Source: Fretibacterium sp.
GTDB taxonomy: Bacteria > Synergistota > Synergistia > Synergistales > Aminobacteriaceae
Assembly: GCA_016280565.1 (NCBI GenBank)
Contig: JAEEGY010000213.1
Location: 1-5,821, forward strand
Reading direction: 5' to 3'
DNA length: 5,821 nt
In this document: one piece after another, positions 1 to 5,821 of the stretch
How the letters are laid out: the number at the start of each line of letters is the position of its first letter
How positions within the stretch are numbered: position 1 is the stretch's first letter
Program-made: the position numbers and the translations under genes
Notes under the pieces: generated by a model
Seen by the model: the letters and a program-made list of their open reading frames with translations, nothing else
Database searches by the model: none
Told to the model about the DNA's origin: nothing

Positions 1-2824
1 CAAGGGTCCCCTCGTAAAGCCCCTCCAGCTCGCTCATCTTCACCGCGTTACCATGCCGGGAGATTACGGGGTCCTCCCGCGTGTAGCCCAGGTCGATCAG
101 CTCCACATCCTCTGGCACATCCAGCTCCGTGATGTTGAAGACCTCAAGGATGAAGGCCCCGCGGGTCCCTCCAAAGAGGTCCGCGCGCTTGACGTTCTCA
201 TTGAAGTCAAAGCCCACGCCTTTACCCAGGCACATCTTGAACAGCATCGCCGCCGCCCCGCCGAACGTGGGGGTCGCGGCCGAAAGGACCTCGCTGCTGG
301 CAATCAGCGTCTGGATGTAGCTCAGCAGGCTGCGCATGGAATTCGCCTCGGGCAGCGCGCCGTTATAATGGGGACGCAGCAGCACAACGCGCGAGTTGAG
401 CCCCTTGAACCCCGGCGAGACGACGCGCTCCGCGTCCGCTACTCCCACGCCAAAGGATATCAGCGTGGGGGGAACGTCGAGAGCCTCAAAGGACCCGCTC
501 ATGGAGTCCTTGCCGCCGATAGCCGCCACGCCGAAGTCCATCTGCGCGTCCAGAGCCCCCAGCAGGGCTGCGGCTGGAAGTCCCCAGCGCCGCGGGTCGT
601 TCCCCGGCTTGCCAAAGTACTCCTGGAAGCTCAACCAGCACTTCTTCAGGTCCGCGCCCGCCGCCGCAAGACGGCAGAGCGACTCCACCACCGCAAGGTA
701 GGCCCCCTCGTAGGGCGAGGCCGAGGAAATAAACGGGTCAAAGCCCCACGTCATCAGGGAACAGGCATTTGTCTCCCCTCGCATTAGGGGGAACTTCGCG
801 GCCATCGTCTGAATGGGAGTGCGCTGACGGAGACCGCCGAAGGGCATCAACACGGAGTTGGCCCCGACAGTGGAGTCAAACCGCTCGTCCAGGCCCCGTT
901 TGGAGCAGACGTTGAGGTCCGTCATGACGGCGCGCAGCCCCTCCGCGAAGTTGGAGGGCAGATCGGGCGCGTACTCCTTCGACCGGGACACCATGACAGC
1001 CGTGTGCCGTTCGGCGCCGTTGCTCTGGATAAAGGCCCGGGGGATATCCACGATATTCTTTCCCCGCCAGGACATCCGCATCCGCCCGTCATTTGTCACC
1101 CGGGCCACGACCGTGGCGGCGACGTCCTCCTCCTCCGCCAGGCGCATGACCTCCGGCACGTCCGCCTCCGCCACCACAACGGCCATACGCTCCTGAGACT
1201 CGCTGATGGCGATCTCCGTTCCGCTCAGGCCGGCGTACTTCAGCGGCACAGCATCCAGATCGATATCCAGTCCGTCCGCCAGCTCACCCACAGCCACGGA
1301 GACGCCGCCCGCGCCGAAGTCATTGCACCGCTTCACCTTGAGGGAGAAGTCCGGGTTGCGGAAGAGCCTCTGCAGCTTTCGCTCCTCAGGTGCGTTGCCC
1401 TTCTGGACCTCTGCACCGCACGTCTCAAGAGAGTGAGCGTTGTGAGCCCTTGACGAACCTGTGGCTCCGCCGCAGCCGTCGCGCCCTGTCCGTCCTCCCA
1501 GCAGCAGGACCCGGTCGCCCGGTTCGGGACATTCCCGCTTGACGTTCGCCTCCGGCACGGCTGCGACCACCGCGCCAACCTCCATGCGTTTGGCCGCATA
1601 ACCCTCGTGATATATCTCATCCACCAGCCCGGTGGGAATGCCGATCTGGTTGCCGTAGGAGCTGTAGCCCTCCGCCGCCCTTGTCGTAATGACGCGCTGG
1701 GGCAGCTTGCCCGGCAGGGTCTCTTTAATGGGCTTGCGGGGGTCGGCCGCGCCGGTCACGCGCATGGCCTGATAAACGTAGCCCCGGCCGGAGAGCGGGT
1801 CGCGGATCGCGCCGCCAATACAGGTCGCCGCGCCGCCAAAGGGCTCGATCTCCGTGGGGTGGTTATGCGTTTCGTTTTTAAAAAGCAGGAGCCACGGCTC
1901 CGTTCTCACTTTTTCCTCTCCCTCGGACACGTCCACAGGGACGCGCACCGTGCAGGCATTGACTTCCTCCGACTCCACGACATCCGGCAGCTCCCCGCGC
2001 TTCTTGAGGGCCTTCGCCCCGATCGTCGCCATGTCCATCAGGGTAGGGCTGCCGACCTCTCCCAGCTCCTCGCGCAGGGCGAGGTAGCGGTCATAAGCCG
2101 CGCGGACCTTTTCATCCTCAAAATCAATGGAGTCAATAGCTGTGAGGAACGTGGTGTGGCGGCAGTGGTCCGACCAGTAGGTGTCCAGCACGCGAAGCTC
2201 CGCCAGCGTTGGGTCGCGTCCCTCCTGTTCAAAATGCTCCTGACAGCAGCGGAGGTCGTCCACGCTCATCGCCAGGCCCAGCTCCACACACAGGGAATCG
2301 AGGCCTTCCTCGTCCCGGTCGCGGAATCTTTCCAGCACGGGGACATCGCCGGGCTCCGGGCAGGGGATGTTCAGCGTCTTGGCCTCCCCAGACTGCGCCT
2401 CGCGGCACTCCACGGGGTTGATGAGGTGCTTCTTCACGGCCGCAAAGTCCGCATCAGAAAGCGTACCATAGAACAGGTACACCCGCGCCGTGCGGACGAC
2501 CGGGCGCTGCCCGGTGAGCAGGCTGATACACTGCTCCGCCGCGTCCGCCCGCTGGTCGTACTGCCCGGGCAGGTACTCCACCGCCAGAATATGCGCCGCA
2601 TCACCTGGCAGCTGGTCTAACAGCGTATCCGTGCAGGGGTCTGCGAACACCGACGCCTTGCACGCCTCCAGCGCTCCGCCGTCCAGCCCTTCGACATCGT
2701 AACGGTTAACGATCCGCACGCGCTCCAGCCCGTCAAGCCCCAACAGGTTTTTAAGCTCCGAGCAAAGCGACGTGGCCTCCTGAGCAAAGGCCGGCCTTCT
2801 CTCAACGTATAGCCTGTGTACCAT
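1..2824 (-). CDS. purL: Phosphoribosylformylglycinamidine synthase (FGAM synthase), large single-chain clostridial type, 3' end outside window
   Basis: Catalyses the ATP- and glutamine-dependent conversion of FGAR to FGAM, step 4 of cytoplasmic purine synthesis. The frame is open without a stop or frameshift from the ATG at 2824 to the left edge, giving 941 residues. The protein starts MVHRLYVERR, with a PurS-like N-terminal region (about 1-145). A linker follows with the YWSDHCRHTTF signature (216-226). The first synthetase half has THNHPTE (about 319-325), an FGGAA...GGAIRDP stretch, and the glycine-rich GRTGRDGCGGATG (444-456). The second half has GGKDSMSG (770-777). Single-chain enzymes of this clade are usually about 1,230-1,270 residues and end in a glutaminase (GATase) domain. 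That domain would lie beyond the left edge and cannot be confirmed. The chosen start overlaps the purD stop by 23 bases and has AAAGGA 11 bases upstream (2836-2841); an in-frame TTG at 2833 is too close to that site. The gene is GC-rich and looks functional as far as it is visible. Confidence 0.96.
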   Translation of the reverse strand, partial: MVHRLYVERRPAFAQEATSLCSELKNLLGLDGLERVRIVNRYDVEGLDGGALEACKASVFADPCTDTLLDQLPGDAAHILAVEYLPGQYDQRADAAEQCISLLTGQRPVVRTARVYLFYGTLSDADFAAVKKHLINPVECREAQSGEAKTLNIPCPEPGDVPVLERFRDRDEEGLDSLCVELGLAMSVDDLRCCQEHFEQEGRDPTLAELRVLDTYWSDHCRHTTFLTAIDSIDFEDEKVRAAYDRYLALREELGEVGSPTLMDMATIGAKALKKRGELPDVVESEEVNACTVRVPVDVSEGEEKVRTEPWLLLFKNETHNHPTEIEPFGGAATCIGGAIRDPLSGRGYVYQAMRVTGAADPRKPIKETLPGKLPQRVITTRAAEGYSSYGNQIGIPTGLVDEIYHEGYAAKRMEVGAVVAAVPEANVKRECPEPGDRVLLLGGRTGRDGCGGATGSSRAHNAHSLETCGAEVQKGNAPEERKLQRLFRNPDFSLKVKRCNDFGAGGVSVAVGELADGLDIDLDAVPLKYAGLSGTEIAISESQERMAVVVAEADVPEVMRLAEEEDVAATVVARVTNDGRMRMSWRGKNIVDIPRAFIQSNGAERHTAVMVSRSKEYAPDLPSNFAEGLRAVMTDLNVCSKRGLDERFDSTVGANSVLMPFGGLRQRTPIQTMAAKFPLMRGETNACSLMTWGFDPFISSASPYEGAYLAVVESLCRLAAAGADLKKCWLSFQEYFGKPGNDPRRWGLPAAALLGALDAQMDFGVAAIGGKDSMSGSFEALDVPPTLISFGVGVADAERVVSPGFKGLNSRVVLLRPHYNGALPEANSMRSLLSYIQTLIASSEVLSAATPTFGGAAAMLFKMCLGKGVGFDFNENVKRADLFGGTRGAFILEVFNITELDVPEDVELIDLGYTREDPVISRHGNAVKMSELEGLYEGTL

Positions 2825-4079
2825 AAGCCCCAATGTCCTTTCTGTAGCGCGCCCCATCAAAATGGATGAGTTCTACCGCTTCATAGGCCCGTGTCCGCGC
2901 CTCCTCCGCCGAAGGAGCAACGGCCGTAACCGCCAACACGCGCCCTCCCGCCGTCAACAGCCTGCCATCGGCCTCGCGGCGCGTGCCCGCATGGAAGACG
3001 GACACGTCCGGCAAATCCTCCGCCCCGCCGAGGTCGATCTCCAATCCTATTTTACACGAACCTGGGTATTCTTTCGAGGCCAACACGACGCAGCAGGCCG
3101 CGCCGGACGAGAATCTCACGTCCGCCTCCGCCAGACGTTCCTCCCGCACCGCCAGCATGATCTCAAACAGGTCGGACTCCAGGAGCGGCAGCACGGCCTG
3201 GGCCTCCGGGTCGCCAAAGCGACAGTTGTATTCGATCACCTTTGGCCCCTGAGGCGTCAGCATCAGGCCGAAATACAGGCAGCCCTTGAAGGGCCGGCCC
3301 TCCGCCTGAAGCGCGTCCACCGTGGGACGAAGGATCGTTTTCATGCACGTCTCCGCAATGGCCGGGGTGTAGTGTGGGTTGGGCGCGATGACCCCCATGC
3401 CCCCGGTGTTGGGCCCCTCGTTGCCGTCATAGGCCCGTTTGTGGTCCATCGATGAGACCATGGGGACGATCGTCTTTCCGTCCGTGAAGGCCAGGACGGA
3501 GACCTCCGGGCCGGTCAGACATTCCTCGATGACCACACGATCGCCGCTCGCGCCGAAGGTCTTTTCCTTCATACAGGAGAGGAGCGCGTCCCGGGCCTGT
3601 TCAAAGTTCTCCGCCACGGTGACGCCCTTGCCCTTGGCGAGCCCGTCGGCCTTCACCACCAGGGGATATTCTGACACTGCGGCGTAGGTCAGCGCCTTAT
3701 CCAGGTTATCAAATACCTCATAGCGGGCCGTGGGGATGTTATATTTTTTCATCAGCGTTTTTGCATAGATCTTGCTGCCCTCGACGGCCGCCGCCGCCGC
3801 GCTGGGGCCGAAGCAGCGCACACCCTGAGCCTCCAGGCGATCCACCGCACCCAACACCAGCGGGTCATCCGGTGCCACCACGGCAAAATCAATGGCCCGT
3901 TCCCTGGCGAAAGCCACCATCCCGTCCAGGTCCTCCGCGGAGACAGGCACGCACTCAGCGATACCTGCAATGCCGCCGTTGCCCGGCAGTGCGTAAAGTT
4001 TTTTGATCCTGGGGCTCCGCGCCAGACAACTCAAGATCGCGTGCTCTCGCCCGCCCCCTCCGATTACCATAACGTTCAT
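2802..4079 (-). CDS. purD: Phosphoribosylamine-glycine ligase (GAR synthetase)
   Basis: Joins glycine to 5-phosphoribosylamine using ATP to make GAR, step 2 of purine synthesis, in the cytoplasm. The complete protein is 425 residues, the usual length for the family. The N-terminal domain begins MNVMVIGGGGREHAIL. The ATP-grasp region carries KADGLAKGKGV (143-153), VIEECLTGPEVSVLAF (183-198), DHKRAYDGNEGPNTGGMGV (212-230) and the metal-site stretch EYNCRFGDPEAQ (283-294). The C-terminal domain ends with YRKDIG (412-417). An upstream in-frame ATG at 4094 would add MEAEA. The start at 4079 is preferred because GGAGG (4088-4092) lies 8 bases before it and the family begins at this point. The gene is intact and overlaps purL by 23 bases in another frame. 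Upstream, where other pur genes might be expected, the next gene is a divergent recombinase, so the 5' context of the operon appears interrupted. Confidence 0.97.
   Translation of the reverse strand: MNVMVIGGGGREHAILSCLARSPRIKKLYALPGNGGIAGIAECVPVSAEDLDGMVAFARERAIDFAVVAPDDPLVLGAVDRLEAQGVRCFGPSAAAAAVEGSKIYAKTLMKKYNIPTARYEVFDNLDKALTYAAVSEYPLVVKADGLAKGKGVTVAENFEQARDALLSCMKEKTFGASGDRVVIEECLTGPEVSVLAFTDGKTIVPMVSSMDHKRAYDGNEGPNTGGMGVIAPNPHYTPAIAETCMKTILRPTVDALQAEGRPFKGCLYFGLMLTPQGPKVIEYNCRFGDPEAQAVLPLLESDLFEIMLAVREERLAEADVRFSSGAACCVVLASKEYPGSCKIGLEIDLGGAEDLPDVSVFHAGTRREADGRLLTAGGRVLAVTAVAPSAEEARTRAYEAVELIHFDGARYRKDIGAYGTQAIR
2836..2841 (-). promoter_or_regulatory. Candidate ribosome binding site of purL, inside purD
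   Basis: On the minus strand AAAGGA lies 11 bases before the purL ATG at 2824. The spacing is slightly long and the match is partial. Because the site and start lie within the last codons of purD, ribosomes finishing purD could help initiate purL. Confidence 0.5.
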
Positions 4080-4087
4080 CGCTTCCG

Positions 4088-4092
4088 CCTCC
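4088..4092 (-). promoter_or_regulatory. Ribosome binding site deciding the purD start
   Basis: Minus-strand GGAGG is followed by an 8-base spacer (CGGAAGCG) and then the ATG at 4079. This supports the inner ATG over the in-frame ATG at 4094, which overlaps the binding site itself. Confidence 0.8.
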
Positions 4093-4169
4093 ATTGCTGT
4101 ACCGTACTGTAATTATGATACCTCTTCCGGGCCTGCTTCGCCACCCCTGGGGTTATTATTTTATCCTAT

Positions 4170-4199
4170 ATTTTACACAATTAAGCTCGGATGTGTCAT
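4170..4199 (-). promoter_or_regulatory. Candidate sigma-A promoter reading toward purD-purL
   Basis: On the minus strand, ATGACA (4194-4199, 5 of 6 to TTGACA) is followed by an 18-base spacer and TAAAAT (4170-4175, 5 of 6 to TATAAT). This would start transcription about 80 bases before the purD ATG. The region is AT-rich, so a chance match is possible. It is the best pair seen on this strand in the gap. Confidence 0.3.
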
Positions 4200-4209
4200 C
4201 ATTCGGATT

Positions 4210-4214
4210 GGAGG
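4210..4214 (+). promoter_or_regulatory. Ribosome binding site deciding the start of the first recombinase
   Basis: GGAGG is followed by a 6-base spacer and the ATG at 4221. An earlier in-frame ATG at 4191 has no such site before it and would add ten residues unlike the family, so 4221 is chosen. Confidence 0.8.
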
Positions 4215-4220
4215 AGCATT

Positions 4221-5204
4221 ATGGGAAAATTAAAAACAGCGGCCTACTGCCGCGTCAGCACAGACAAGGAGGCGCAGGAAGGCTCTTACGAAATGCAGGA
4301 GAGCTATTTCATGGATCGGATCCAGTCCAACCCCGACATGGAGCTTGTGGGCATCTATGGAGACAAGGGCAGGAGCGGGTTGTACGTGGATGGACGGCCC
4401 GGGTTAAAAAAACTCCTGGAAGACTGCAGAGCCGGCAGGATCGACCTGATCCTCACCAAATCCATTTCACGGTTCGCCCGCAACATGTCAGACTGTGCGA
4501 ATATGATACGGGAGCTGCGGACGCTTGGCGTCAATATCCTGTTTGAGGAGGAAAAACTGAACTCACAGGACACGACGTGCGATCTTGTTCTGAATATCTT
4601 TTCAGCAATTGCACAGGAAGAAAGCCACAGCATCAGCCAACATTCCATTCGCAGTCATGAACAATACGCCCTTGAGGGCAGGCCGTACGGCAGGATATCC
4701 TTCGGTTACCGCAATGCGGGAGGCAACCGCTGGGAGATCAACGAAGAGGAAGCGCTCAAAGTAAGAAAGGCCTTTCAAATGGCGGGTCAGGGAAAAAGCT
4801 ACTCGGAGATACTGAAGGCACTGAGGGAGATGGAACACGGAGAATATGAGTGGAAACAGAAACGGCTGAAGCATATGCTTACGAACCCGGTATACAAGGG
4901 CGATTACTATTCCCATGGCACGGTATGCCTTGTTCCAGGTAAGCCGGTCCAGAACAGAGGATACCGGGACAGGTTTTACATCAAAGGGCATCATGAGGCG
5001 ATCGTTTCTCCGGAGCTTTTTGACAGGGTACAGAAGATTGTGGAGAGGGGAATCCTCATCAATTACAAACGCTGCAGTGAAGAAGACAGAGAGTTTCTGG
5101 AAGGAGGGACACAGCGTGTTGACAGAAAGAAATGTGAAAAAGATAGAACAGCAGACTGCTTTAGTCAAAAAGCGGGTCGCCGCGTACTGCCGTGTGAGCA
5201 CTGA
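4221..5204 (+). CDS. Serine recombinase, large-type but short, lacking the zinc-ribbon C-terminus
   Basis: DNA recombinase that would cut and rejoin attachment sites through a serine nucleophile to integrate or excise the element. The 327-residue product has an N-terminal resolvase catalytic domain (about 5-150). The YCRVST motif supplies Arg11 and nucleophile Ser13, and KSISRFARN (80-88) supplies Arg84 and Arg87. A recombinase DNA-binding domain follows (about 155-280), including YGRISFGYR (156-164), NPVYKGDYY (222-230) and GHHEAIVSPELF (256-267). Family members with a full C-terminus usually reach 450-700 residues and carry a CxxC zinc ribbon and coiled coil. Neither is present here, nor hidden in the other two frames just downstream. 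The last 30 residues are read from DNA that also encodes the start of the next recombinase. It may therefore be a naturally short subunit that works with its neighbour, or a shortened gene. Its GC content is much lower than that of purD. Confidence 0.9.
   Translation: MGKLKTAAYCRVSTDKEAQEGSYEMQESYFMDRIQSNPDMELVGIYGDKGRSGLYVDGRPGLKKLLEDCRAGRIDLILTKSISRFARNMSDCANMIRELRTLGVNILFEEEKLNSQDTTCDLVLNIFSAIAQEESHSISQHSIRSHEQYALEGRPYGRISFGYRNAGGNRWEINEEEALKVRKAFQMAGQGKSYSEILKALREMEHGEYEWKQKRLKHMLTNPVYKGDYYSHGTVCLVPGKPVQNRGYRDRFYIKGHHEAIVSPELFDRVQKIVERGILINYKRCSEEDREFLEGGTQRVDRKKCEKDRTADCFSQKAGRRVLPCEH
5101..5108 (+). promoter_or_regulatory. Ribosome binding site of the second recombinase, inside the first
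   Basis: AAGGAGGG lies within the coding sequence of the first recombinase. GGAGG (5103-5107) is 8 bases before GTG at 5116 and 11 before TTG at 5119. This strong site supports a real start about 90 bases before the first gene's stop codon. Confidence 0.7.
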
Positions 5205-5821
5205 TAAAGATGCCCAGTTGGAAAGCCTGGAAAATCAAATGAAGTCGTTTCGTGACCGTCTTACGCTTCATAAGGATTGGGAGCTGGTAAGCATTTACGC
5301 CGATGAAAACCTGAGCGGGACTTCGGTAAAGGGCAGGACCAAGTTCCGAGAAATGATAGAGGACTGCGAGGCGGGAAAAATCGACTACATCTTAACCAAG
5401 AGCATCAGCCGTTTTGCCCGCAACACTCTGGACTGCATCAGCTACGTGAGGAAACTGCAAGGTTATGGAGTCCAGCTCTACTTTGAGAAGGAAGGGATCG
5501 ATACCGGGGACGCGGCATCTGAAATGCTGCTGACCATCATGGCATCCTTCGCACAGGAGGAGAGCCGGAGCATCTCTGAAAATGTGAAGTGGGGCATCCG
5601 AAAGCGTTTCGAAGAAGGCAAAGAGGTCAAAGTTCCCCTTTATGGATTTTATCACACGAAGGACGAGCTTTTTCTGGTCGAGCCCGAAGAGGCGAAGATC
5701 GTGCATGAAATTTTTGAACGATACGCGCATGGGGAGCTTCCACTGGATATCATGAATGACATGATTTCAAGAGGCGTCAAACCGCCTGCCGGGAACTGCT
5801 GGAAGCGGCTTCAGATCGCCC
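5116..5821 (+). CDS. Second large-type serine recombinase, 3' end outside window
   Basis: Paralogue of the preceding recombinase and probably its partner in integration and excision. The frame is open from the GTG at 5116 to the right edge, giving 235 visible residues. After a basic leader of about 19 residues, the resolvase domain has YCRVSTDKDAQ with Arg26 and nucleophile Ser28. The LTKSISRFARN stretch (93-103) supplies Arg99 and Arg102 and is identical to that of its neighbour. FAQEESRSISENVKWG (145-160) lies in the long helix that follows. The recombinase DNA-binding domain starts near residue 170 (PLYGFY 174-179, EPEEAKIVHEIFERY 189-203) and is cut by the window edge. Whether a zinc ribbon follows cannot be seen. 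GTG is chosen for the ribosome binding site 8 bases upstream; TTG at 5119 or an internal start remain possible. The gene overlaps the first recombinase by 89 bases in another frame, so the two are co-transcribed. Confidence 0.88.
   Translation, partial: MLTERNVKKIEQQTALVKKRVAAYCRVSTDKDAQLESLENQMKSFRDRLTLHKDWELVSIYADENLSGTSVKGRTKFREMIEDCEAGKIDYILTKSISRFARNTLDCISYVRKLQGYGVQLYFEKEGIDTGDAASEMLLTIMASFAQEESRSISENVKWGIRKRFEEGKEVKVPLYGFYHTKDELFLVEPEEAKIVHEIFERYAHGELPLDIMNDMISRGVKPPAGNCWKRLQIA

Larger units (their letters stand above)
4080..4220. other. Divergent intergenic region; likely contains the chromosome/element junction
   Basis: This gap lies between the divergent starts of purD and the first recombinase. 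It is AT-richer than purD, especially 4151-4185. It holds the purD ribosome binding site near the left end and the recombinase ribosome binding site near the right end. It also has a short palindrome, ACCCC-T-GGGGT (4143-4153), a second short inverted repeat, GTAC-C-GTAC (4098-4106), and candidate promoter hexamers. Large serine recombinase genes usually lie close to one attachment site of their element. The junction is therefore probably here, but the exact crossover cannot be placed without the other end of the element or an empty site. Confidence 0.45.
4100..5821. mobile_element. End of an integrated element carrying tandem serine recombinases (right end outside window; left boundary approximate)
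   Basis: Two adjacent large-type serine recombinase genes point away from purD, in DNA of clearly lower GC than the pur genes. Such clusters of two or three serine recombinase genes typically sit at one end of integrative conjugative or mobilizable elements of Bacillota and carry out integration and excision. No relaxase, conjugation gene, cargo gene or terminal repeat is visible, so the element type is unknown. The left boundary is a guess somewhere in 4093-4209. Confidence 0.55.

Noticed and set aside
1333..1620. Minus-strand frame of 95 codons within purL
   Set aside because: It is a shifted frame of the conserved GRTGRDG region of purL. The true purL frame runs through it without interruption, so it is neither a separate gene nor a frameshift.
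1607..2620. Open plus-strand frame of 337 codons opposite purL, and a similar one at 53-787
   Set aside because: They lie antisense to a well-supported purL frame, encode arginine- and histidine-rich sequence without family motifs, and are expected from the GC-rich codon bias of purL.
4098..4106. GTAC-C-GTAC inverted repeat as the element's crossover site
   Set aside because: Serine integrase sites are longer imperfect palindromes around a 2-base core and cannot be identified from one end. A 9-base repeat is too short to call.
4091..4119. Plus-strand promoter for the recombinases using TATGAT (4114-4119), or TATATT (4167-4172)
   Set aside because: The first has only TTGCTG at a 14-base spacing. 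The second has no recognisable -35 hexamer (CCCCTG at the expected place). The recombinase promoter is therefore not called.
4143..4153. ACCCC-T-GGGGT palindrome as a terminator
   Set aside because: The stem is only five pairs with a one-base centre and no usable loop. A T-rich stretch follows on the plus strand, but no gene ends before it in that direction, so a terminator has no role here. It could be a protein-binding or attachment half-site, but nothing supports that.
4602..5201. Open minus-strand frame of 199 codons opposite the first recombinase, and one at 5392-5730 opposite the second
   Set aside because: Both are shadows of the recombinase genes: no plausible start signals, and the plus strand carries clear catalytic motifs.

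Overview
The window joins two unlike pieces of DNA. Positions 1-4079 carry the end of a purine biosynthesis operon on the minus strand: purD (complete) followed by purL (first 941 residues, running off the left edge). Positions from about 4221 to the right edge carry two tandem, overlapping serine-recombinase genes on the plus strand (the second cut by the right edge). They look like the end of an integrated mobile element sitting directly upstream of purD. No RNA gene, CRISPR array, insertion sequence or clear terminator is visible.

The organism is most likely a GC-rich member of the Bacillota, probably an Oscillospiraceae-type gut anaerobe. The evidence is the single-chain, clostridial-type PurL, GC-rich pur codons, strong GGAGG ribosome binding sites, and a style of serine recombinase common in mobile elements of gut Clostridia. 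This is inference from protein style, not a database match. Base composition differs between the two halves: a sampled 60-base line in purL (541-600) has 45 G+C, while one in the first recombinase (4861-4920) has 29. This agrees with recent acquisition of the right-hand part.

Layout: purL' (1-2824, minus) overlaps the 3' end of purD (2802-4079, minus) by 23 bases, so the two are surely one transcript and probably translationally coupled. PurD makes GAR (step 2 of purine synthesis) and PurL converts FGAR to FGAM (step 4). A roughly 140-base AT-richer gap (4080-4220) separates purD from the divergent recombinase genes. The first recombinase (4221-5204) has the resolvase and recombinase domains but no zinc ribbon. 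The second (from 5116) starts inside the first, with an 89-base overlap that includes the second gene's catalytic serine codon.

The most interesting reading is that a serine-recombinase element integrated immediately upstream of purD. It may have cut purD-purL off from upstream pur genes and left them dependent on a promoter in the junction. The other end of the element, its attachment sites and its cargo lie outside the window.
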